A stretch of 64,000 bases of DNA from JBBATK01 sp044228685 (GCA_044228685.1 JBGAUL010000016.1:1-64000), one strand, 5' to 3'. Counted from the stretch's first letter, positions 17,358-25,717 are shown. Made by a program: numbers and translations. Notes: generated from the sequence alone by a model not told the origin.

Positions 17358-17818
17358 AGCAGGCCCTCCGAGATGTGGTGAAGAAAGGCGTCCTGGCGAA
17401 TTGTCTGGTCCCCGTCCGTAGATACTACTCTTTGTTATCGCCCATGAGCGTGATTTCTTTAGCCCGGAAACGAAAAAAAATACGTAGAACTACGTAGAGA
17501 GTTAACGTCAGGATTAGTTAAGTAAAATCAACTACTTGCAATGAGTTACAGCATTCAGATGTGAGTCTGGTGTAGACGGTGTAGCGTTGCTGAAACTGTT
17601 AAATCTTGTCGACAAGACTGGGATACGCTGCTGTTGTGTAGTCGCGGTAGGAAGCTAGATGCACAACGTATCGGCTGGTGACAGTCACAACGAGTGGCCA
17701 CCTGTAAATATTGTAAGGCTTGAAAAGAATTATATAATCTGCTAAATCGCCGGCTGATGCGCGGTAGGAGTCGATGAGGAAAACAGATGCGCTCAGGTAG
17801 AACCGCGTAGGCTTTTGT
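17358..17818. other. Intergenic stretch between the subtilisin and RsbW-like genes
   Basis: About 460 bases without a supported gene. It should hold the subtilisin promoter (minus strand), but no TAnnTTTG element was found. A short inverted repeat TACGTA-GAAC-TACGTA lies at 17481-17496, about 125 bases upstream of the protease start, and could be an operator. Confidence 0.4.
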
Positions 17819-18220
17819 TTAATGCAATTTCAGCGTCATTGTAAGCAACATCCCGTTGCCTGTGTTGGTATAATGGACATCATCAACCAGAGATTGAATC
17901 AAGAACACTCCTCGACCGCCATCTTTGAGGATATTTTCTTTGCGGCGGGGATCCGGGACGGCATCCGGATCGAACCCGATTCCCTCGTCACGAATTCGAA
18001 AAACCAGAGCATCACTTTGAACTTCCACTTCGAGAGTAGCGATTTTGGATTCGTCACATTTGTTACCATGCACGATGGCATTATTGACCGCTTCGGTGAT
18101 GGCAATCAGTGCATTATAGTAGCGCGATTCTTCCAATTCCTGGAAGCTCTCGATGGAGCGAAGGAAAGGTTCAACAAGCGCAATGTTCATACGAAGTTCA
18201 AACGACTGTTCTGAAGCCAT
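17819..18220 (-). CDS. RsbW-like anti-sigma / serine kinase (HATPase_c_2)
   Basis: A 133-residue single-domain GHKL ATPase of the RsbW/SpoIIAB family. These bind anti-anti-sigma proteins or sigma factors and phosphorylate Ser/Thr. The N-box EAVNNAIVHGN, G1 box DEGIGFDP and G2 box GGRGVFLI are all visible. The ATG at 18220 (MASEQSFELRMNI) fits the usual N-terminus of the family; an in-frame TTG or other codon at 18274 would add 18 atypical residues. No sigma factor, STAS protein or PP2C phosphatase is adjacent, so its partners are encoded elsewhere. It is divergent from the MerR gene. Confidence 0.88.
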   Translation of the reverse strand: MASEQSFELRMNIALVEPFLRSIESFQELEESRYYNALIAITEAVNNAIVHGNKCDESKIATLEVEVQSDALVFRIRDEGIGFDPDAVPDPRRKENILKDGGRGVFLIQSLVDDVHYTNTGNGMLLTMTLKLH

Positions 18221-18372
18221 GATTGCGCTTGTGAAGAATTTCGTGTGCAAGTTACACGAATTCGATGAACACAATCAAGGAGTTTTCGAGTCGCAACGAC
18301 GCGATAATGTTGCCTTGTCACGTGTTCATCGGAAGGATTTGATTATGAACAAACTGCGCGGAAAAAATAGAA

Positions 18373-18402
18373 TTTGCTATTACGCCTGAGACTGTATATT
18401 TG
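18373..18402 (+). promoter_or_regulatory. Bacteroidetes-type promoter of the MerR gene
   Basis: TTTG at 18373-18376, an 18-nt spacer and TATATTTG at 18395-18402 match the -33 TTTG / -7 TAnnTTTG consensus known for Bacteroidetes. Transcription would begin near 18408, which excludes the TTG start at 18400 and favours GTG 18430. Confidence 0.55.
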
Positions 18403-18429
18403 CGCGGGGACAATGCGGGGACCTCTGCA

Positions 18430-18870
18430 GTGAAACACTCATCCACACCCAAGCTTTATCATTCGATAAAAGAAGTTGGGGAAATGTTTGATGAAGAGCA
18501 ACACATCCTGCGCTATTGGGAGCGTGAGTTTGGTTGTCTGAATCCGTCGAAGAATCGAGCCGGAAATCGGGTCTATACCGATAAAGACATCAAAGTTCTC
18601 AAAGTGATCAAAAAGCTGTTGCGTGTTGATCGCCTCCCGGTTGTTGCAGCGAAAAACCTCTTGAAAGATGGCATTAGCGATCATCTCTTTGATGAAGCAG
18701 ATGCTGCGTTAAAAAATATTGTACATGAGCTTCAGGCTCCGGAAACGGATGACACGGATGCACCGGAGAATAGCATAGCCTTTGTTCGACTTCGACGTGA
18801 AGATGTCGAGCAGGTTATTCAGCTTCTTCATGATGTAGCGCGTCAGTTGGAGAGCATAAACGTCGCTTAG
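18430..18870 (+). CDS. MerR family transcriptional regulator
   Basis: A 146-residue regulator with an N-terminal MerR winged-helix domain: YHSIKEVGEMFDEEQHILRYWE, EFGCLNP.KN.AGNRVYT..DI. A C-terminal helical part (about 95-146) probably mediates dimerisation. No metal-binding Cys pair is seen, so the effector is unknown. This short form is typical of Bacteroidota. GTG 18430 is preferred because the promoter candidate places the transcript start between the alternative TTG (18400) and this codon. It lies 43 bases upstream of the WD40-CRD-OmpA gene group and may regulate it (inference). Confidence 0.88.
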   Translation: MKHSSTPKLYHSIKEVGEMFDEEQHILRYWEREFGCLNPSKNRAGNRVYTDKDIKVLKVIKKLLRVDRLPVVAAKNLLKDGISDHLFDEADAALKNIVHELQAPETDDTDAPENSIAFVRLRREDVEQVIQLLHDVARQLESINVA

Positions 18871-18913
18871 GGAATTTTTCACGATTACATCAATTCAAAT
18901 ACTGGAGTACACT

Positions 18914-19972
18914 ATGCCGCGATTTACTTTTCTGCGTTGTGCGCTACTCGTGGTGCTTGGAGCACTGGTAACCATTCCGGCTCTCTCGCAAAAACGCGAA
19001 TACACGATGCAGACGATTGGCAAGCACAACGACGAAGTGCTGGGCGTGTTTGTCAACCAAGCCAACACCCGATTTGCAACGTGCAGTGTCGATGAGACTA
19101 TCAAGATCTGGAGCTTGCCTGACGGCAAGGAACTCAGAACTTTGACTGGTCACCTCGGTCAAGTCAACAACGTTTCTTTTTCAGGCGATGATAAAACACT
19201 TGCCAGTGCAAGTAGCGACGGTACCGTCCGCGTTTGGGACGTCGAAAGCGGCAAGCAGATTGCTGTTCTCCGTGGACACAACGCTGAAGTGAGCAGCGTG
19301 TATTACAGTCAAACTGATACCGGCGCGTTTATCTGCTCTGGCTCATTCGACCGCACAGTAAAGCTTTGGGATACGCACCTTATTTGTCATGACGACGACA
19401 AGTGTACTCTTGGTGAAGTCAAGACATTGCGTGGCCACAGCTCTGCTGTAAACGGCGTGGCATATAGCTATGATGGAAAGTACATCGCATCGTGTGGTGA
19501 TGACTATAAGATCAATGTTTGGTCAACAGAAATTGGCAAGAAAGAACCTGTGATCAATTTGAGCGGACCGGGTCATCAAGCACCGGTACTCAACTGCTTG
19601 TTTACCTTTGATAACAAGTACTTGGTTTCTGCAGACAAAGAAGGTGTTGTTAAAGTATGGCAGATGTATGGTGGCGAATTGGTTCGTACAATCAACGCGC
19701 ACGAAGAACTTGTTCAGGATTTCACCTTTACAGAAGACAACACCACACTTATTAGTGTGAGCTTGGATAAGACAGTTAAGATGTGGAATATCTTGACCGG
19801 CGAGAAGCTGTATGAAATGAAGATTGACAGTGAGATCTGGGGTGTTGACGTAACGAGCGATGGTAAAACAATCATCTTGGCATGTGCCGATGGTACAGTA
19901 CGCGTCCTTCGTGATTCCAACATGAAAGCAGGAGCCGGCAGCGCAAAGACACCAACGACAAAGAAGAAGTAA
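18914..19972 (+). CDS. Exported seven-bladed WD40 beta-propeller protein
   Basis: A 352-residue protein with a signal peptide of about 25 residues (...TIPALS-QKR), so the propeller is outside the cytoplasm. Seven WD40 repeats can be placed at about 37-66, 79-108, 122-152, 173-203, 219-249, 262-291 and 303-332, several with the GH ... WD signature (TGHLGQVNNVSFS ... VRVWD). The C-terminus is a short Lys-rich tail (KTPTTKKK). It is followed with no gap by a CRD protein and then a CRD+OmpA protein. Together these give the propeller, carboxypeptidase-regulatory and OmpA parts found in the single T9SS protein PorE. The function is an inference; it may be a scaffold in the periplasm. Confidence 0.88.
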   Translation: MPRFTFLRCALLVVLGALVTIPALSQKREYTMQTIGKHNDEVLGVFVNQANTRFATCSVDETIKIWSLPDGKELRTLTGHLGQVNNVSFSGDDKTLASASSDGTVRVWDVESGKQIAVLRGHNAEVSSVYYSQTDTGAFICSGSFDRTVKLWDTHLICHDDDKCTLGEVKTLRGHSSAVNGVAYSYDGKYIASCGDDYKINVWSTEIGKKEPVINLSGPGHQAPVLNCLFTFDNKYLVSADKEGVVKVWQMYGGELVRTINAHEELVQDFTFTEDNTTLISVSLDKTVKMWNILTGEKLYEMKIDSEIWGVDVTSDGKTIILACADGTVRVLRDSNMKAGAGSAKTPTTKKK

Positions 19973-20380
19973 ATGATGAAACTATTCGTTGCGCTTACAT
20001 TCTGTCTGACTCTGTTCTGCGCTACCACGCAGTCATATGCGCAGCAAATAGTAATGCTGAAAGGTAAGATTACCGACAACGCCACCAACAGTCCCTGTCA
20101 GCTTGAGTTTCGAGATGAAACCGGTGCCTTGACAAGAGCAAAAAGTGGTTCAGACGGTAGCTATCAAACAATTCTAAAGTCGGGTCATACCTACGCTCTG
20201 ACGATCGTTGATGATGGTTTGAAGCGCTTCAGTTTTAGTTATGAAATTCCACTTGCTGCCAAGTACAGTGAAATCGTAAAAGATTTCAGCATCGCTCCTG
20301 TTCAAACAGCGACGGCTGCTCCGGCAACAACAAAATCCAAGAAGAAAACAAAGACAAAAAAATCAACTAAAGGTAAATAG
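19973..20380 (+). CDS. Small exported CRD (carboxypeptidase regulatory-like) protein
   Basis: A 135-residue protein starting on the base after the stop of the WD40 gene. A signal peptide of about 23 residues (...TTQSYA-QQI) precedes one beta-sandwich of the carboxypeptidase regulatory-like type: LKGKITDNATNSPCQLEF ... GSDGSYQTILKSGHTYALTI. The same pattern occurs in the next gene. The C-terminal 20 residues are almost all Lys, Thr and Ser (KKKTKTKK), similar to the tail of the WD40 protein. The tight spacing suggests one transcript and joint function with its neighbours, possibly as part of an envelope complex. Confidence 0.75.
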   Translation: MMKLFVALTFCLTLFCATTQSYAQQIVMLKGKITDNATNSPCQLEFRDETGALTRAKSGSDGSYQTILKSGHTYALTIVDDGLKRFSFSYEIPLAAKYSEIVKDFSIAPVQTATAAPATTKSKKKTKTKKSTKGK

Positions 20381-20382
20381 CT

Positions 20383-21096
20383 ATGAAAAAACGACTCGTT
20401 TTTCTTGCAGTCCTGGCACTGAGCGTGGCGCTCAGTACAACAGGTCTCATGGCGCAGATAAGTGCCACTATCGCTTTGACGGGCACAGTTCTCGACGAAG
20501 CGTCGCGTAAGCCGGTCACCGTAACGCTGACTATTCTTGACGAGAACGGAAAGAAAGTCAACACAACCCGAAGCAATGAAAAAGAAGGCGGACTATATTA
20601 TGTTATTCTGAAGCCTGGTACTCGTTACAAGGTTCAGTTTGACAATCCAAACTACTTCCGTCAAGAATTCAACGTTGAGACACCAAACTCAACCAAGTAT
20701 GCTGAAGTGACTCGCGACTGGCTCGTTCGTCCTTTGGCTCTCAGTGCAAAAATCCATCTTCCTGTGTCTCCTTTCGAGTACAAGAAGTCGAAGATGCGTA
20801 TGGGCGCAGAGACTATGCTGGCTGAAATCCGCAACATGATGGTAATGAACCCAAATGTTCATTTTGATGTAGTGTGTTATCCGGATTTGAATGACAGTAA
20901 GGAAGCAAATAATCGTTTGACCACAGACCGCGCAACAGCTCTTCGTGATTACTTCATCAAAGGTGGAGTATCAGCTGACCGCATCGTTATCCGTGCTTCA
21001 AGCGAAGTTGATCCACTGAATCCAATTCCTCTCCGCAAGGGTGCAAAAGGTCGTCGCTATGTTGGCTCAACCTATTTGTTGATCTCAAAAGTCTAA
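20383..21096 (+). CDS. Exported CRD + OmpA-like peptidoglycan-binding protein
   Basis: A 237-residue protein. The signal peptide is residues 1-24 (LMA-QIS). A CRD-like beta-sandwich covers about 30-118 (LTGTVLDEASRKPVTVTL ... YYVILKPGTRYKVQF). An OmpA_C-like domain covers about 120-235. In the latter, the Asp and Arg used to bind meso-DAP in OmpA proteins appear kept in YPDLND (about 167-171) and NNRLTTDRATALRDYF (Arg183). It should anchor to peptidoglycan in the periplasm. It is the third gene of a compact group with the WD40 and small CRD proteins and ends at a strong terminator. This domain pair is the C-terminal half of PorE. Confidence 0.82.
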   Translation: MKKRLVFLAVLALSVALSTTGLMAQISATIALTGTVLDEASRKPVTVTLTILDENGKKVNTTRSNEKEGGLYYVILKPGTRYKVQFDNPNYFRQEFNVETPNSTKYAEVTRDWLVRPLALSAKIHLPVSPFEYKKSKMRMGAETMLAEIRNMMVMNPNVHFDVVCYPDLNDSKEANNRLTTDRATALRDYFIKGGVSADRIVIRASSEVDPLNPIPLRKGAKGRRYVGSTYLLISKV

Positions 21097-21115
21097 ACCT
21101 TTCGTTGCTATATTT

Positions 21116-21148
21116 AAGCCCTTGTTTTTGTACAAGGGCTTTTTTTTT
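21116..21148 (+). terminator. Rho-independent terminator of the WD40-CRD-OmpA group
   Basis: A perfect 10-bp stem AAGCCCTTGT / ACAAGGGCTT (21116-21125 with 21132-21141) is followed by seven T residues. Confidence 0.93.
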
Positions 21149-21356
21149 GTCGTGTTGGTGCCTAGGGCCTCACTCTTCCTTACTGGTTGCACCGCAATCC
21201 GACTTGTGGAAGACTATAAAGCTTGCGAGCTCAATAGCCGACACTTACTAGGATCTATGTGCTGTTTGAACGTAGATACTAAATCAGCATTACTGATTTC
21301 ACGAACGACACAATTTTCACATCTATCAAGAGTATCAGGTAGCAAGGAGAATTACA

Positions 21357-23288
21357 ATGGCAAAAAAGTCAAAGAAAAACGCTCAGTCTCAAAGCTCGTC
21401 GCCAACAGCGAGTGGATTCGTAGCACGAATGACTGAAGCAAAGGCCTTCTGGTTAAAAAACTGGATAGCTGCTCTGATCTTGTTTGCAACAGGATTCGGT
21501 CTTTACGTGCAGACCGTGAATTATGAATATGTTTTGGACGACCAGATAGTAGTGACCGACAATGTATTTACTAACAAGGGCTTTGCCGGGATACGAGACA
21601 TACTCCTTGGAGAGAGCTTTGTTGGCTACTTTCAAAAGCGAGAAGACTTGGTCGCAGGCTCTCGCTATCGTCCCTTGTCGATTGTCACTTTTGCCATCGA
21701 ACGTCAATTTTTCGAAGCCCCGAAAAACGATGGCTACGGTAACATTGAGAAGGATGCAAACGGAAAGGTCAAAGTAACAGGTGATCCGGCCGTTTCTCAT
21801 GGTATAAACGCTTTGCTATACGCACTTAGTGGACTGTTACTTTTTAGAGTCTTATGCATGCTCTTTCCGCCGAAAGATGAGAGTCCTGCCTGGTACCTAT
21901 CCATCCCCTTTGCAGCAACACTCGTCTTCCTCGTTCATCCAATACACGTTGAGGTTGTAGCGAACATCAAAGGTCGTGATGAGATCATGACTATGTTCTT
22001 CTGCTTTAGCACGCTCTACTATGGACTTCGTTATGTGCGCGACAACTCGATGTCGACATTGATCGTGATGGCAATTCACTTGTTCTTAGCCTTACTATCG
22101 AAGGAAAACGCACTAACGTTTGTGGTGCTTGTTCCCATGACACTGTACTACTTCACCAAAGCTGATAAGGCTCAACTCATTCGCGTTTCAATTCCCTTGC
22201 TGATCTCAACATTTGCCTATCTGGCATTGCGCTATCAGATCATTGGATACTTCTTTAGTGGCAAGGTGATCACCGATATTATGAACAATCCATTTTATGG
22301 AATGACGGCTGCAGAGAAATGGGCCACAATCACCTATACACTCGGGCTGTATTTGAAGTTGTGTTTTTATCCTCACCCACTGACGCACGACTACTATCCG
22401 TATGCTGTCCCGGTAATGTCCTTTTCTGATATCAGAACGATCTTGTCTCTCGTGGCATACATCGGTATGGTTGCAATCGGGATCTTGGGATTCAAGAAGC
22501 GCACAGTGCTGAGCTACAGTATTTGGCTCTATCTCATAGCGTTGTCAATGGTATCCAACATTGCAGTGCCTATTGGTTCATTTATGAATGAGCGTTTCGC
22601 TTACATCTCTTCAATTGGTTTTTGTATTGCCTTATGCTGGTTTCTCTTAGAGAAGCTCCCGTCATTGTCAGTCTCATCTGCTAGACAGATACGTCTTGCG
22701 GGTGCAGGTATCATTACGCTTGGCGTACTCGCCTTAGGCTGGAAAACCGTAGATCGCGTACCGGCATTTCGCGATCACTTTAGTCTGGACGACGCGGACA
22801 TTGAAGTATCCAAAAACTCATGTCGGGCTAATTGCTTCATGGGAGTTGCGTTATACCAACGATATCTCAAGGAGACTGATAGCACTAAGAAGCGTCAATT
22901 GATTTACGACTCCGAGACATATCTGCGCAAATCACTCGAAATCTATCCGGATTACTTTGCAGCAATGCAGATGCTAAGCGGAGTGCTGGCTCATAAACTC
23001 AAGTATGATGGAGATATTCACAAGCTCCTTGACGGATTCTATAGTATTCTTGAACGAACAGACAAAGTTGATTACATCGACAAGTACTTCGCATACATGA
23101 ATGCTCTTGGTACTAACCGCGACGTATTGCCCGGTTACTATCATCACGTGAGTTATGATCTGTACTACAAGAAGAAGAATGATAAAGAGAAGGCAAGGCG
23201 CTATGCGCAGTTAGGATTGTCGATAGATCCAAACAACCAGCAACTTCTCAACGACATGAAAGAGTACGGAGGTATTGTTAAGTTCTAA
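21357..23288 (+). CDS. TMTC-like multi-pass membrane protein with TPR tail (DUF1736 type)
   Basis: A 643-residue protein with about ten membrane segments and a C-terminal TPR-like region (about 480-640; AGLSIDPNNQQLL-type helices). The signatures YVLDDQIVVTDN, SRYRPLSIVTFAIERQFF and HPIHVEVVANIKGRDEIM match the DUF1736/TMTC family. That family belongs to the GT-C glycosyltransferase fold, and the eukaryotic members are O-mannosyltransferases. A lipid-phosphate-sugar donor and a periplasmic acceptor protein are therefore inferred. The start is supported by an AAGGAGA Shine-Dalgarno sequence 6-8 bases upstream. A small 7-bp inverted repeat AAATCAG-CATTA-CTGATTT at 21281-21299 lies in the leader region. 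Confidence 0.85.
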   Translation: MAKKSKKNAQSQSSSPTASGFVARMTEAKAFWLKNWIAALILFATGFGLYVQTVNYEYVLDDQIVVTDNVFTNKGFAGIRDILLGESFVGYFQKREDLVAGSRYRPLSIVTFAIERQFFEAPKNDGYGNIEKDANGKVKVTGDPAVSHGINALLYALSGLLLFRVLCMLFPPKDESPAWYLSIPFAATLVFLVHPIHVEVVANIKGRDEIMTMFFCFSTLYYGLRYVRDNSMSTLIVMAIHLFLALLSKENALTFVVLVPMTLYYFTKADKAQLIRVSIPLLISTFAYLALRYQIIGYFFSGKVITDIMNNPFYGMTAAEKWATITYTLGLYLKLCFYPHPLTHDYYPYAVPVMSFSDIRTILSLVAYIGMVAIGILGFKKRTVLSYSIWLYLIALSMVSNIAVPIGSFMNERFAYISSIGFCIALCWFLLEKLPSLSVSSARQIRLAGAGIITLGVLALGWKTVDRVPAFRDHFSLDDADIEVSKNSCRANCFMGVALYQRYLKETDSTKKRQLIYDSETYLRKSLEIYPDYFAAMQMLSGVLAHKLKYDGDIHKLLDGFYSILERTDKVDYIDKYFAYMNALGTNRDVLPGYYHHVSYDLYYKKKNDKEKARRYAQLGLSIDPNNQQLLNDMKEYGGIVKF

Positions 23289-23363
23289 GTGTAGAGTTGA
23301 TCGTATCGCCACGCACCTCTTAAAAGTGCTTTGCATGAGTTTTTGATGAAGACAGTCTTTGAG

Positions 23364-23395
23364 GGCTCTTTTTTGAAAGAAAAAGAGCCTTTTTT
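23364..23395 (+). terminator. Rho-independent terminator after the TMTC-like gene
   Basis: A perfect 10-bp stem GGCTCTTTTT / AAAAAGAGCC (23364-23373 with 23380-23389) is followed by six T. It separates this gene from the ATP synthase cluster. Confidence 0.9.
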
Positions 23396-23440
23396 GCTGC
23401 CTTTTTGCCTTGTTTTTATCCACAAGCAGGTCTCTTCGTA

Positions 23441-23470
23441 TTGTTACGACCCCCTTCAGTCCTATTTTTG
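23441..23470 (+). promoter_or_regulatory. Candidate promoter of the ATP synthase cluster
   Basis: TATTTTTG at 23463-23470 fits TAnnTTTG exactly. A TTGT at 23441-23444 (or ATTG one base earlier) lies 18-19 nt upstream as a partial -33 element. The predicted transcript start near 23476 supports translation from ATG 23504 and not from further upstream. Confidence 0.45.
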
Positions 23471-23503
23471 CGTGTCTGTTCCCTTTCGTCGCTGGTGAAA
23501 TTC

Positions 23504-23785
23504 ATGTCCGCAACAGCACCACGACCGCGAAAACCGAGTGTCATGCAGGAATTAGCTCCTTACATGACCTTAGGAACGCAGTTGACGCTGACAGTATTAG
23601 TATTTGCGGCTGTGGGTTGGTTCTTCGACACAAGAAACGGTACACTTCCAATATGGACGGGTGCATTATCTGGCTTGGGTGCAGGAATTGGTTTAGCGAA
23701 TTTGATTCGTTCGCTGATTCGGCTTTCACGGAAGAACACAGGTCAGCAGGCAGAGTCCTCAGCACAATCGATTGAGGAGAACTAA
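23504..23785 (+). CDS. ATP synthase assembly protein, AtpZ/AtpI type
   Basis: A 93-residue protein of the putative F0F1-ATPase subunit family (AtpZ/AtpI-like). Two membrane helices form a hairpin: LGTQLTLTVLVFAAVGWFFD and IWTGALSGLGAGIGLANLIRSL. Members assist assembly of the c-ring or stabilise the complex in the membrane. The N-terminus (MSATAPRPRKPS) is basic and the C-terminus short and polar. The start at 23504 is supported by the candidate promoter just upstream. It heads the ATP synthase cluster, 3 bases before the next gene. Confidence 0.8.
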   Translation: MSATAPRPRKPSVMQELAPYMTLGTQLTLTVLVFAAVGWFFDTRNGTLPIWTGALSGLGAGIGLANLIRSLIRLSRKNTGQQAESSAQSIEEN

Positions 23786-23791
23786 AACTTG
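23774..23791 (+). promoter_or_regulatory. Shine-Dalgarno sequence deciding a TTG start
   Basis: GAGGAG at 23774-23779 precedes a TTG at 23789 by 9 nt. No ATG occurs in frame for the next 46 codons, so the TTG start is well supported. Confidence 0.65.
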
Positions 23792-24211
23792 TCAGGTATA
23801 GCGCCGGAAATCATAGGTGTAGCAGCAGGGATAACTATCAGTTCACTGAACGCAGTTGCTGGTATAGCAATCGCGCGTCGTTCTGCACAGAAGTCCTTAA
23901 AAGACGCCCTCACCTTGGTGATCGCTGGAATGTTTGTTCGACTTTTTGTCGTTGCAATCATTACATGGATCTGTTTGGCGGTGTACAATCTCAACGCTGC
24001 GTATTTCACGCTGTCATTGATGATCTCTTTCTTTCTCCTGCTGATGATTGAAACATTTTTTTTTCATACAAAAACCAAGCAAGAGCCCAAGCCCTACCTC
24101 AGACGTCCCAAACGACGTCGAGCAGCCTTAGACTCTGTGTCCGCTGATAGTCAACAAACAACAACCGCAGAAGGAACGCAAGAAACTTCTGACACGACGA
24201 GCAGCATATAG
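23789..24211 (+). CDS. ATP synthase subunit I-like membrane protein
   Basis: A 140-residue protein of four predicted helices: IIGVAAGITISSLNAVAGIAIA; LVIAGMFVRLFVVAIITWICL; AYFTLSLMISFFLLLMIETFFF; with the first region possibly split. A polar, basic tail follows (RRPKRRR ... TTTAEGTQETSDTTSSI). Position and topology match the AtpI-like accessory proteins that precede atpB in many operons; sequence identity to the family was not tested. Translation starts at TTG behind a good ribosome-binding site. atpB begins 3 bases after its stop. Confidence 0.65.
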   Translation: MSGIAPEIIGVAAGITISSLNAVAGIAIARRSAQKSLKDALTLVIAGMFVRLFVVAIITWICLAVYNLNAAYFTLSLMISFFLLLMIETFFFHTKTKQEPKPYLRRPKRRRAALDSVSADSQQTTTAEGTQETSDTTSSI

Positions 24212-24214
24212 CAT

Positions 24215-25393
24215 ATGAATGATTCACTGAAAACAGAAGCACAGCACGGCGCTGAAGCAGCGCACGCTGAACAGCACAATGCTCAAGCAACCGGCGCTAG
24301 CCAGGAGCATGGAGCGGCATCGGCGGAAGCTCATGAGGAGCATGCCGGGCACAAAGCGCACACAGTAGATCCAAATTCTCTCCCCCGCGAAAAAGTATTC
24401 GACCACTTGCTTAGTGAGCTTGGTGATCACCATGAGCTTAGCATGGCATTTGTCAATGCGGAAGTACTGCCAATCATTTTGTATGATGAACAGGGTCTGC
24501 ATTTCTGGAAGAATCCTGAAGTCATGGAGGAAGAAGGATCCTACGTGATGTTCCACACCGAAGAGAAAGAACTTATTCGCCTCAGTGGACAACCGGTCAA
24601 AGCTGATCACGGTAAAGTGATACTGGTAAACGGCAAGCCACAGACGGCATCGTTTGATCTTTCTATCACCAATCTCGTAGCCTACGAGTGGCTCGGAATG
24701 TTGATCATGTTCTTGGTCGCATGGCGAGTTGGACGTCGTTACAAGAAAGCACCGATGGCAGCACCAAAGGGATTGCAAAATGCCTTTGAGATGTTGGTGT
24801 TGTATATCCGTGACGAAGTTGTTCGACCGAACATTGGCACCAACCGCGTAACCAATCAGCTTCTCCCCTACTTCTTGGCCTTGTTCTTCTTCATTTTCAT
24901 TTTGAATTACATTGGTCTGTTGCCTGGGATGCACGCTGCTACCGGTGCTGTAGGTTTCACTGCAGCCTTAGCATTGACGGCATTGTTCGTTGTCAACATC
25001 ACTGCGTTTCGCGAAGCAGGAGTTGGCAATTGGTTCAAGCACCTTTTAGGTGGAGCGCCGGTGTATCTGTCACCGATCATGGTTCCGATTGAGTTCATTG
25101 GAATTTTCACGAAGCCATTTGCGTTGACGGTGCGTTTGTTTGCGAACATGACGGCTGGTCACATCGTCTTGCTAACACTTGTCGGTCTTATCTTTTTCTG
25201 TACTAAGCTATGGGGTCCTGCAGGCGGATACGGAGCATCGGTTGTCGCAACCGGATTCTCGGTGTTCGTGTATTTCATCGAGACCCTCGTGTGTTTCCTT
25301 CAAGCTTACATTTTCACCATGCTCACGGCTGTATTTACTGGCTTGGCTATCGGTGATCACAAGAGTGAAGATCCACACGGAGCACATCACTAA
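24215..25393 (+). CDS. atpB: ATP synthase F0 subunit a, with His-rich N-terminal extension
   Basis: Forms the proton half-channels of the membrane sector. The conserved core is visible in the C-terminal 240 residues: LPYFLALFFFIFILNYIGLLPG and PFALTVRLFANMTAGHIVLL, with the essential arginine at Arg307. The first 160 residues precede the first membrane helix. They start with a low-complexity stretch very rich in His, Glu and Ala (eight His within the first 50 residues), then a folded-looking part (VLPIILYDEQGLHFWKNPEVM). Extensions occur in Bacteroidota/Chlorobiota subunit a; the His-rich part is notable. The terminal HGAHH is also His-rich. Confidence 0.96.
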   Translation: MNDSLKTEAQHGAEAAHAEQHNAQATGASQEHGAASAEAHEEHAGHKAHTVDPNSLPREKVFDHLLSELGDHHELSMAFVNAEVLPIILYDEQGLHFWKNPEVMEEEGSYVMFHTEEKELIRLSGQPVKADHGKVILVNGKPQTASFDLSITNLVAYEWLGMLIMFLVAWRVGRRYKKAPMAAPKGLQNAFEMLVLYIRDEVVRPNIGTNRVTNQLLPYFLALFFFIFILNYIGLLPGMHAATGAVGFTAALALTALFVVNITAFREAGVGNWFKHLLGGAPVYLSPIMVPIEFIGIFTKPFALTVRLFANMTAGHIVLLTLVGLIFFCTKLWGPAGGYGASVVATGFSVFVYFIETLVCFLQAYIFTMLTAVFTGLAIGDHKSEDPHGAHH

Positions 25394-25456
25394 GCAATTA
25401 AGTCGTTTGAGTTTGTCACCTAATGTTTTACCCACTTTAATTATCAGGAGTACAAA

Positions 25457-25717
25457 ATGAATCCTCAAGATGCAATCGCAGTAGCACATGCCACTGCCAC
25501 TGGTTTTGCATGGCTCGGTGCCGGCGTTGGTTGCGGTGTTACCGTAATCGGTGTAGGTAGCGGTATTGGCCGTCTGGCTGCTTCAGCTCTCGAAGCTGGT
25601 GCACGTCAGCCTGAAGCTGCCGGCGACATCCGCGCAACCATGATCATCGGTGCGGCACTTATCGAAGGTGTTGCTCTGTTCGCTATGGTTGTGTGCGTTC
25701 TGCTCGCAATCAAGTAA
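25457..25717 (+). CDS. atpE: ATP synthase F0 subunit c
   Basis: The ring-forming proteolipid of the rotor, 86 residues in two helices. The ion-carrying carboxylate is Glu70 in GAALIEGVALFAMVV, and the loop ARQPEA contacts subunits gamma and epsilon. The first helix has GVGSGIGRLAA with no Gln, and Glu70 is followed by Gly and not Ser/Thr. The sodium-binding pattern is therefore absent and proton coupling is expected. A stem-loop follows the stop codon at 25729-25758. Confidence 0.97.
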   Translation: MNPQDAIAVAHATATGFAWLGAGVGCGVTVIGVGSGIGRLAASALEAGARQPEAAGDIRATMIIGAALIEGVALFAMVVCVLLAIK

